Assembly: GCA_903858165.1 (NCBI GenBank)
Contig: CAIOHZ010000100.1
Location: forward strand, 1-48,931
Origin: an uncultured Pseudomonadota bacterium
Lineage (GTDB): Bacteria > Pseudomonadota > Gammaproteobacteria > Steroidobacterales > Steroidobacteraceae
Length of the DNA stretch: 48,931 bases
Reading direction: 5' to 3'
Part shown: positions 42,844-48,931 of the stretch, one piece after another
Layout: the number at the start of each line of letters is the position of its first letter
How positions within the stretch are numbered: position 1 is the first letter of the stretch
The notes under the pieces: generated by a model
What the model was told of the DNA's origin: nothing
Database searches by the model: none
What the model saw: the letters and a program-made list of their open reading frames with translations, nothing else
Position numbers and translations under genes: made by a program

Positions 42844-44268
42844 ATGCTGCCCACCGCAGGTCGACGTCTGTTCGTGCTGGATACCAATGTATTGATGCAC
42901 GACCCCACTGCCCTGTTCCGTTTCGAGGAACACGACATCTTCCTACCGATGGTAGTGCTCGAAGAACTCGATAACGGCAAGAAGGGCCTTTCGGAAGCCG
43001 CGCGTAATGTGCGACAGGTCAGCCGGTTCCTCGACGAACTGATGCAGGGCGCCACAAAGACGAAAATTGACTCGGGCCTGCCACTGCCAGGGCATGAATA
43101 TGCAGCAGCTCTCGCCGGCGGGGTGAAGAAACGCGCCGCTTGCGGCCGCGTGTTCTTCCAGACTCAACGCCTTGACGGCGCTCTGCCCGACACGCTCCCC
43201 GGCACCGGTGCGGACAACGCCATCCTCGGCCAAGCGCTCGCCTTGCAGCGTATCCACACGGATACCCCGGTCACGCTGGTCTCGAAAGACATCAACCTGC
43301 GCATCAAGGCAACCATCCTCGGCGTGCATGCCGAAGACTACTTCAGCGACCGCACCATCGACGATGCGGACCTGCTCCACACCGGTACCGTAGCCCTGCC
43401 GCAAGATTTCTGGGAGCGCAACGGCAATGACATGCAGTCGTGGAAAGAGGGAACCCGCACGTTCTACCGCCTGAATGGACCACAAGTAGCCGAGTGGAGT
43501 CCGAACACCTTCGTTTACGAGGCTGCCGAAGGCGGACTGGAATGCATCGTCCGCCAAGTTCAGGGAGACGAAGCAGTGCTGGAACTGGTGCAGGACTACC
43601 GCACCGCGCGCCACGGTGTTTGGGGCATCGCTGCCCGCAACCGCGAACAGAACTTTGCCGTGAACCTCCTGCTGGACCCGGACATCGACATGGTGACCAT
43701 TCTCGGTCCCGCGGGGACCGGCAAAACCTTGCTCACCCTCGCCGCCGGGTTGCACCAAACCCTCGATGCCAAACGGTTCAGCGAAATCATCATGACCCGC
43801 GTCACGGTGCCCCTCGGTGAGGACATCGGCTTTCTGCCCGGCACTGAAGAGGAGAAGATGGAACCGTGGATGGGCGCTCTCATGGATAATCTGGAAGTGC
43901 TGACGCAAGGCCAAGACTCCGGTAACTGGGCCAAGTCCGCCACCAACGACCTGGTACGGAACCGCATCAAAATTCGCTCGCTGAACTTCATGCGTGGTCG
44001 GACCTTCCTGAATCGCTACCTCATCCTCGACGAAGCACAGAACCTGACGCCCAAACAAATGAAGGCACTGGTAACGCGGGCCGGCCCGGGTACCAAGTTA
44101 GTGTGCCTTGGCAACATCGCGCAAATCGACACGCCCTATCTCACCGAAACCACCTGCGGCCTCACCTATGTCGTAAACCGTTTCCGCGGTTGGGCGCACT
44201 CAGGGCACATCACGCTCCAGCGCGGCGAGCGTTCGCGCTTGGCGGACTTCGCCTCAGAAGCGCTATGA
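42844..44268 (+). CDS. PhoH family ATPase with N-terminal PIN domain
   Basis: This 474-residue protein joins a PIN ribonuclease-like domain (FVLDTNVLMHDP with Asp13; VVLEELDNGKKG; LVSKDINLRIKA) to a PhoH ATPase domain. The ATPase part has Walker A GPAGTGKT (288-295), Walker B LILDEAQNLTP and the sensor QIDTPYL. This is the PhoH2/YlaK architecture; related proteins unwind and cut RNA. It is nine bases after bcp and shares its transcript. The role in this organism is not known. Confidence 0.94.
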   Translation: MLPTAGRRLFVLDTNVLMHDPTALFRFEEHDIFLPMVVLEELDNGKKGLSEAARNVRQVSRFLDELMQGATKTKIDSGLPLPGHEYAAALAGGVKKRAACGRVFFQTQRLDGALPDTLPGTGADNAILGQALALQRIHTDTPVTLVSKDINLRIKATILGVHAEDYFSDRTIDDADLLHTGTVALPQDFWERNGNDMQSWKEGTRTFYRLNGPQVAEWSPNTFVYEAAEGGLECIVRQVQGDEAVLELVQDYRTARHGVWGIAARNREQNFAVNLLLDPDIDMVTILGPAGTGKTLLTLAAGLHQTLDAKRFSEIIMTRVTVPLGEDIGFLPGTEEEKMEPWMGALMDNLEVLTQGQDSGNWAKSATNDLVRNRIKIRSLNFMRGRTFLNRYLILDEAQNLTPKQMKALVTRAGPGTKLVCLGNIAQIDTPYLTETTCGLTYVVNRFRGWAHSGHITLQRGERSRLADFASEAL

Positions 44269-44306
44269 GCCGGGAACCGCGCTGGCCGCGCGTGGTCTAC
44301 TAAGCC

Positions 44307-45860
44307 ATGCGTTACGCGCCCATCCTGTCTACCTCCTTGCTGCTGTGCGCCACGCTCGCGGCATTCTCCCCAAGCGCAGGCTGGGCAGGCGCTGCAGAGC
44401 CGCCTGGCAGTGGTAGCCACGCGAACGATCTCCCCGACATCGGCACGCCTGCGGACCAGATCTTCACCGCGGGTGAGGAGTACAGCATTGGCTCCAGTAT
44501 CGTCAGGCAACTGCGCGACTCCGGGGAGATTCTGGAAGACCCGGAACTGACAGACTATATCCAGCAACTGGGCCAGCGCTTGGCGGTCCAGGCGCACGAA
44601 GGCAACCTGAAGTTCCACTTCTTCATCATGAAGGATACGGATCTGAACGCGTTCGCTCTGCCCGGCGGGTTCATTGGCATCAATGCCGGTTTAGTCACCT
44701 CTACGGCCAACGAGAGCGAACTCGCCGGTGTGCTGGCTCACGAGATTTCCCACGTCACCCAGCGCCACCTGGCACGGAGCATCGCTGCGCAAACCAAGAA
44801 CGCGACGATGACTACCCTCGGCATGCTGGCAGCAGTGCTCATTGGCGTTGCTGCCGGTGGCGGTGGCGATGCGGTACAAGGCGCAGTAGCCGTCTCGCAA
44901 GGCGTGGCGGCCCAGCAAAGACTGAACTACTCCCGCGCTAACGAAGCCGAGGCCGACCGCGTCGGCATGGGTGTTCTGGCCTCCGCCGGCTACGATCCCA
45001 ATGGCATGGCGACGTTTTTCGAAACGATGGGACGTCAAACCACGCTCGGTGCGAGCCGCATCCCCGAGTTCCTCCTCACGCACCCGGTAACGACCAATCG
45101 CATCGCCGAAGCCAAGGACCGCGCCCAGCAATACAGCACCGTGCGTCCGGTGGACAGCATGGGTTACCAGTTGGCCCGTGAGCGCGTTCGCGTGCTCAGT
45201 ACCCCGGATGGGCGGGATGCCCGTGAGCCCTATGCTGACGCGGTGGCAGGCCAAGATGTCCCGTTGCCGGCCGCGCGTCGCTACGGCCGCGCTATCGCCA
45301 CCACCGCCGCCGGCGACCCGGCGGCGGCCATCGCCGCTCTACGCGAACTGCGCACTGCCCATCCGGAGGTCATTCCGTATCACACCGCACTGGCGGAGGC
45401 CTATCTGAAGGCCGGCGAGACCCCCGCAGCCCGCCGCACGCTGAGCGAAGCCATGACGCTCTTTCCGCGCAACGTTGCCGTGACCGTGCTTTACGGCGAC
45501 ACCCTGCTGCGCAGTAATGAACCGGCTGAGGCGCACCGGGTCCTGCTGGATCTGTTCAACAACGTCCCCGCCACGCCCTTGCAAATTCGCCTGCTCGCCC
45601 AAGCCGCCAGTGGTCAGGGAGACGCTCCCGAAGCGAATTATTACGCAGCGGAGTACCTGCTGGCGGTCGGCGACCTCAACCGGGCCATCAACCAGCTGAA
45701 CCGCGCACTCGCCACCGCGAGCATCAGCGAACTCCAAACCGCCCGCTTTACCGCTCGCCGTGAAGAACTGAAGGAATTCCTTACCCCGAAACTGCAGGGC
45801 TACGTGGACCGCGGTGAGCCGTTGCCGGAACCGGAATACGGGGATGCACGCGGGCGCTGA
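44307..45860 (+). CDS. bepA: BepA-like M48 metalloprotease with TPR repeats
   Basis: This 517-residue periplasmic protein has a signal peptide (about 1-30, cleavage near GWAGA) and an M48 zinc-protease domain with LAHEISHVTQRH (His145, Glu146, His149) and NEAEADRVG (212-220) supplying the third ligand. The C-terminal half consists of TPR repeats (PAAAIAALRELRTAHPEVIPYHTALAEAYLKAG is one). BepA in E. coli degrades or chaperones stalled LptD and BAM substrates. The length is close to the 487 of E. coli. It lies near dapA-gcvR-bcp, as in E. coli, and just upstream of mlaA. Confidence 0.95.
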   Translation: MRYAPILSTSLLLCATLAAFSPSAGWAGAAEPPGSGSHANDLPDIGTPADQIFTAGEEYSIGSSIVRQLRDSGEILEDPELTDYIQQLGQRLAVQAHEGNLKFHFFIMKDTDLNAFALPGGFIGINAGLVTSTANESELAGVLAHEISHVTQRHLARSIAAQTKNATMTTLGMLAAVLIGVAAGGGGDAVQGAVAVSQGVAAQQRLNYSRANEAEADRVGMGVLASAGYDPNGMATFFETMGRQTTLGASRIPEFLLTHPVTTNRIAEAKDRAQQYSTVRPVDSMGYQLARERVRVLSTPDGRDAREPYADAVAGQDVPLPAARRYGRAIATTAAGDPAAAIAALRELRTAHPEVIPYHTALAEAYLKAGETPAARRTLSEAMTLFPRNVAVTVLYGDTLLRSNEPAEAHRVLLDLFNNVPATPLQIRLLAQAASGQGDAPEANYYAAEYLLAVGDLNRAINQLNRALATASISELQTARFTARREELKEFLTPKLQGYVDRGEPLPEPEYGDARGR

Positions 45861-45901
45861 AACGGTAAAATAGGCTATCGCTCTTAAACATTGAAACGAC
45901 C

Positions 45902-46690
45902 ATGACCCGCAAAACTCTCTTTTCCATCGCCTGGCAACTACCACTGCTGTGCGTGCTGTCGTTTCCGCTAGCGACTGCTGCCAACCAAGCTGAAACCACG
46001 CTTGGCGCGGTTGGGTCGACTGGTACTGGCAGTAGCCCTACCGCAACTCCAGTGGACCGGTTCGAACGCTACAACCGCGCCATGTACCGCTTCAACACGG
46101 GCATTGACCGCACGTTACTGCGCCCACTGGCGCAGGGATACGCCAAGTTGCCTCGCCCGATTCGTGGCGGCATCGGCAATTTCATTGGCCATTTGGCCTA
46201 CGCTGACACCATCGTCAACAACTTCCTACAGGGAAAGTTCAGTGATGGCGGCAAGGACCTCGCACGCTTCACGCTGAATACCGTGGTTGGCGTTGGTGGC
46301 CTGTTCGACCCGGCCACCGTCGCGGGCCTGCAGAAAAACGATGAAGACTTCGGGCAGACGCTCGGCAAATGGGGTGTGCCTTCGGGGCCCTATCTCGTCT
46401 TGCCGTTCTTGGGCTCTTCCACGCTGCGCGATGCCCCCACCTGGGCACTCTCCAATGTCCTGGATGGGCGTTCCTACATCGACCAAGATGCCCTGAACTA
46501 CGGACTCGGCACCCTCCGCCTGGTGGACGTGCGGTCCAGCGTGCTGGTCGCCGATGCGTCCATCGAGCAGGCCTATGACCCCTACGCCTTCGTGCGCGAT
46601 GCCTACCTGCAGCGGCGCGAATACAAGGTGCGCGACGGCAACGTGCCGGTAACGATTGAAGAACCGCTGGAAGATCCAGCCGGCGAATAA
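45902..46690 (+). CDS. mlaA: MlaA (VacJ) outer-membrane phospholipid transport protein
   Basis: This 262-residue protein removes mislocalised phospholipids from the outer leaflet together with porins. Family landmarks are FERYNRAMYRFNTGIDRTLLRP, VNNFLQGKFSDGGKDLARFTLNT, GVGGLFDPAT, GPYLVLPFLGSSTLRD and YDPYAFVRDAYLQRREY. Its N terminus reads like a signal-peptidase-I signal ending ATA; the only Cys (17, in LLCVLS) is not in a lipobox, unlike E. coli MlaA. TAAAAT at 45866-45871 could be a -10 element. It is convergent with the mlaEDCB operon across a 75-base gap. Confidence 0.95.
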   Translation: MTRKTLFSIAWQLPLLCVLSFPLATAANQAETTLGAVGSTGTGSSPTATPVDRFERYNRAMYRFNTGIDRTLLRPLAQGYAKLPRPIRGGIGNFIGHLAYADTIVNNFLQGKFSDGGKDLARFTLNTVVGVGGLFDPATVAGLQKNDEDFGQTLGKWGVPSGPYLVLPFLGSSTLRDAPTWALSNVLDGRSYIDQDALNYGLGTLRLVDVRSSVLVADASIEQAYDPYAFVRDAYLQRREYKVRDGNVPVTIEEPLEDPAGE

Positions 46691-46730
46691 GTCCGATAAC
46701 GATTGGGAACGGCATGGCCGGCGGGCGCGG

Positions 46731-46755
46731 CGTGGAGGCGCCAAAAGGCGCCACG
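46731..46755. terminator. Hairpin between mlaA and mlaB
   Basis: GGCGCC, AAAA, GGCGCC forms a six-pair GC stem, extended by CGT/ACG across a three-base bulge. It lies in the gap between two convergent stop codons and lacks a T tract. It may work as a bidirectional terminator with Rho. Confidence 0.4.
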
Positions 46756-46765
46756 TGGAGGCGAG

Positions 46766-47140
46766 TCAACCGCCAGCGTCTGGCGCCAGTTTGGCGTTCG
46801 CCTTCACGATGACGACCGTGCGGTTGAAGTCCTCACCCGGTTCCAGCAAACCCACTACTTCACTAATGCGCGCAATGGCACGGATAGACCGGGGCATAGC
46901 CTGAAAACGAATCTCGCGGCCGGCATGGTGTGCCCAGGTCACCCATTCCAGTAGCACCGCCAAACCGGCACTGTCCGCTTGGGTCACGCCCGCCAAATCC
47001 ACCACCACCGACTCGCAATCGGCGAAAGCAGCCTCGCTCGCTTCGAGGATGCGCCGTGCCGTGGCAAAGCCGAAAACACCGGACAGCACGAACCGCCCGG
47101 GCGCTTCTTCAACAAAACGGTAAAGAGTGTCTTCGCTCAC
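46766..47140 (-). CDS. mlaB: MlaB, STAS domain subunit of the Mla ABC transporter
   Basis: This 124-residue STAS protein has the core VVVDLAGVTQADSAGLAVLLEWVTWAH with the conserved Asp-Ser-Ala-Gly turn, as in MlaB, which binds the ATPase MlaF and stabilises the transporter. The start is GTG at 47140, overlapping the mlaC stop by four bases (GTGA). It is the last gene of the operon. The length is about 25 residues above E. coli MlaB, mostly at the C-terminal end. Confidence 0.92.
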   Translation of the reverse strand: MSEDTLYRFVEEAPGRFVLSGVFGFATARRILEASEAAFADCESVVVDLAGVTQADSAGLAVLLEWVTWAHHAGREIRFQAMPRSIRAIARISEVVGLLEPGEDFNRTVVIVKANAKLAPDAGG

Positions 47141-47796
47141 TTGCGGCGCTGCGCGTCCATACCCGCCGCCTCGGCCTCGAGTCTGGCGATCACGGCATCC
47201 AGTCCTCGTTGCTGTATTTCCAACCCGATGTCCTTGCGGAAATTACGCACATAGGAAATGCCCTCGATGACCACGTCCCAGACCTTCCAGCCATTGGCCG
47301 TACGCCGCATGACGTAGTTCACTGGGACGCGGGTGCCGTCATCGCGGCGAATCTCCGAGCGCACTATCGCCGAATCCGGCGATGCGTCCGGCCGGAAGGG
47401 CAGGAACTTCATGCGGTCGGGAGTGAAGTCGAGAACCGCGGCGCCGTAAGTCTTGAGCAGAGAACGGTAAAGACTTTTGATGAAACGCGAACGCTGCTCT
47501 GGCGTAGCAGTGCGGTAGTGTGTTCCCAACACAAGCCGCCCGGCGTATTCCAAATCGAAGTTCGGCGTCAGCAAGCTATCTACCAAGGCAAAGACGCGCG
47601 CCGGGTCCCTCTTCAAGGCCGGACGCTGCGCATCTAACTCCTTCACCAGGCGGTTAGCGAGTTCAGTCATCTGCTGCTGCGGGTCGGATGCAACCACAGC
47701 TGCAGTTGCAGGAGGCGCTACGGTCACGGCGGCACTAGCCGCGGCGGTGGCAAACAGCGAGGTCGCAAGCAGAAAAATTCGCAGACAGTTCGTCAT
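47137..47796 (-). CDS. mlaC: MlaC, periplasmic phospholipid carrier
   Basis: This 219-residue protein has a signal peptide (about 1-23, ending ASAA) and the MlaC/Ttg2D fold: FALVDSLLTPNFDLEYAGRLVLG, RSRFIKSLYRSLLKTYGAAVLDF, VPVNYVMRRTANGWKVWDVVIEGISYVRNFRKDIG. It shuttles phospholipid between MlaA and the MlaFEDB complex. It starts two bases after mlaD and overlaps mlaB by four bases. Confidence 0.96.
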   Translation of the reverse strand: MTNCLRIFLLATSLFATAAASAAVTVAPPATAAVVASDPQQQMTELANRLVKELDAQRPALKRDPARVFALVDSLLTPNFDLEYAGRLVLGTHYRTATPEQRSRFIKSLYRSLLKTYGAAVLDFTPDRMKFLPFRPDASPDSAIVRSEIRRDDGTRVPVNYVMRRTANGWKVWDVVIEGISYVRNFRKDIGLEIQQRGLDAVIARLEAEAAGMDAQRRK

Positions 47797-47798
47797 GA

Positions 47799-48299
47799 TT
47801 ACGGGCTCTGGGCTGGCGAGGCAGTCTTCTGGTCCGCCTCCTTGCTGGCGAAGGAGAACAGGAACTTGCTGATGAGCTCCTCAAGAACGATAGCGGACTG
47901 GGTCAGCTCGATACGACCCCCGTCGCGGTAAAAGGTTTCCGAGCCACCGGCTTGCAGCCCCACATACTGGCCACCGAGAAGACCGGCAGTAAAGATGGCG
48001 GCATCGCTGTCGTCCGGAATGCGGTTGTACTGTGGCTGGATACGCAGCACCACATGGGCCTTGTAGGTGCCCTGATCGAAACGAATGGACTGGACGCGAC
48101 CGACACTGACGCCGCTCATCGATACCGGCGCGCCTTCCTTGAGGCTGCCGACGTTGTCGAAATTCGCTTCGAGATGAAAACCGGCATCCCCGAACGTAGG
48201 GCTGCGATTGGTGATCTGCGTAACCATGAAGAACATCGCCGCGAAGCCGAGGGCGGCGAAAAACCCCGTGGCTAACTCGATGGATCTGGACTGGCGCAT
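47799..48299 (-). CDS. mlaD: MlaD, membrane-anchored MCE protein
   Basis: This 166-residue protein has one N-terminal membrane helix (about 9-29) and a single MCE domain (FDNVGSLKEGAPVSMSGVSVGRVQSIRF...IFTAGLLGGQYVGLQAGG). It ends with a hydrophobic helix (ELISKFLFSF) that forms the lipid channel of the hexamer. It is slightly shorter than E. coli MlaD (183). The gap to mlaE is 19 bases. Confidence 0.96.
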   Translation of the reverse strand: MRQSRSIELATGFFAALGFAAMFFMVTQITNRSPTFGDAGFHLEANFDNVGSLKEGAPVSMSGVSVGRVQSIRFDQGTYKAHVVLRIQPQYNRIPDDSDAAIFTAGLLGGQYVGLQAGGSETFYRDGGRIELTQSAIVLEELISKFLFSFASKEADQKTASPAQSP

Positions 48300-48318
48300 G
48301 GTCGTTTCCCGGGAATCG

Positions 48319-48931
48319 TCAATGAATGTAGAAAGCAGTGAGCACGTAGTTCAACAGCAGCACGGCAATAGAGGAGTTGACGACGGTGCGCGTGGTGGCA
48401 CGACCGACGCCCTCGGCAGTAGGCTGCGCGTGAAAGCCCTCGAACACCGCCAGAGAAGCGATGGCCAGCGCAAAGAACACGCTCTTGACCATGCCTTCCG
48501 CGATGTCATCCAACTCGACGGCACTGCGCATCTGTGACCAGAACTGACCGGCATCGATGCCCAGCAACTGCACCCCCACCAACTGCGAGCCATAAAGGCC
48601 AATCGTGATGAAAATGGCTGTGAGCAAGGGCAAGGCGACGAGTGCGCCGAGGAAGCGCGGCACACAAACCCGGCGTACTGGGTCCACCGCCATCATCTCC
48701 ATCGCAGACAGCTGGTCTGTCGCGGCCATGAGGCCGATCTCGGAGGTTAGCGCCGTACCGGCGCGCCCGGCGAACAGCAGCGCTGCCACCACCGGGCCCA
48801 GTTGTTTCAGCATGCCCAGAGCCGCCGCCGGCCCCAAAGCCTCCTCAGCGCCGAAGCGTTGGAGCAGGTCTGCCCCTTGCAGCCCCAGCACCATACCGAC
48901 GAACAAACCGCAGAACATGATAAGTGCCAAC
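48319..48931 (-). CDS. mlaE: MlaE, permease of the Mla ABC transporter (5' end outside window)
   Basis: The frame runs off the right edge, leaving 204 C-terminal residues. MlaE/YrbE landmarks are GPVVAALLFAGRAGTALTSEIG, EMMAVDPVRRVCVPRFLG and EGVGRATTRTVVNSSIAVLLLNYVLTAFY. It is the inner-membrane permease that works with MlaF, MlaB and a MlaD hexamer. The methionine at the fragment start is internal, since the family has about 50 more N-terminal residues. mlaF is expected just beyond the edge. Confidence 0.95.
   Translation of the reverse strand, partial: LALIMFCGLFVGMVLGLQGADLLQRFGAEEALGPAAALGMLKQLGPVVAALLFAGRAGTALTSEIGLMAATDQLSAMEMMAVDPVRRVCVPRFLGALVALPLLTAIFITIGLYGSQLVGVQLLGIDAGQFWSQMRSAVELDDIAEGMVKSVFFALAIASLAVFEGFHAQPTAEGVGRATTRTVVNSSIAVLLLNYVLTAFYIH

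Noticed and set aside
42943-44058. 371-residue open frame opposite phoH
   Set aside because: It is antisense to a protein with clear PIN and Walker motifs.
1-48931. Mobile element, prophage, toxin-antitoxin or defence island
   Set aside because: No transposase, integrase, phage structural gene, terminal repeats, paired small toxin genes or known defence domains were found; gene order is largely conserved housekeeping.

Overview
The window is GC-rich (about 60% by eye) and densely coded. It has short intergenic gaps, many ATGA/GTGA stop-start overlaps and several GTG/TTG starts. Gene content and order point to a gammaproteobacterium outside the Enterobacterales. Four blocks match arrangements known from E. 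coli: orn | rsgA divergent, ppsR | ppsA divergent, dnaX-ybaB-recR, and dapA-(bamC position) | gcvR-bcp with bepA nearby. A full mla phospholipid-transport set closes the window. I cannot name the genus. I see no insertion sequence, phage gene, CRISPR array or plasmid function, so this looks like ordinary chromosome with some lineage-specific genes. No stretch longer than 300 bases lacks a gene.

Layout. 1-8.9 kb: the 3' end of a GMC alcohol oxidoreductase, a convergent Baeyer-Villiger-type monooxygenase, phosphoglycolate phosphatase, class II fructose-bisphosphate aldolase, an anchored alpha/beta hydrolase, a SOUL haem-binding protein divergent from a D-lactate/glycolate-type FAD dehydrogenase, and a MATE exporter. 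9-12.1 kb: a secreted VOC protein facing a two-gene operon of HMG-CoA reductase plus a DUF374 acyltransferase-like protein. 12.1-17.5 kb: a co-directional run of GDT1-family exporter, DmeF-like CDF exporter with a very His-rich loop, 2OG-Fe(II) oxygenase, concentrative nucleoside transporter, thymidine kinase and a TPR-like lipoprotein. 17.4-23.1 kb: Gfo/Idh/MocA oxidoreductase, a small membrane protein, M28 peptidase, another small membrane protein, and the periplasmic protease Prc. 23.2-30.6 kb: an RND efflux operon (one lipoprotein adaptor, two different permeases) behind a promoter overlapped by a 26-bp palindrome. 30.7-35.6 kb: ppsR, a DUF1249 gene and a coiled-coil protein in one operon, divergent from ppsA, which ends in a strong hairpin. 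35.7-40.2 kb: orn | rsgA, then recR-ybaB-dnaX preceded by the 4.5S SRP RNA and tRNA-Ser(GGA). 40.4-44.3 kb: a short lipoprotein in the bamC position and dapA, divergent from gcvR, bcp and phoH. 44.3-48.9 kb: bepA and mlaA facing mlaE(partial)-mlaD-mlaC-mlaB.

How the genes work together. The clearest theme is envelope maintenance: MlaA-E move phospholipids across the periplasm, BepA and Prc are periplasmic quality-control proteases, and the dapA partner sits at the BAM lipoprotein locus. A second theme is central carbon: PEP synthase with its regulator, aldolase, and phosphoglycolate phosphatase with a glycolate/lactate-type dehydrogenase. A third is export of metals and drugs (GDT1, DmeF, MATE, RND). 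The least expected items are an HMG-CoA reductase with all four catalytic residues in a bacterium of this type, the coupling of ppsR to two uncharacterised genes, and the palindrome-controlled two-permease RND operon. I found no clear-cut new defence or mobile system.
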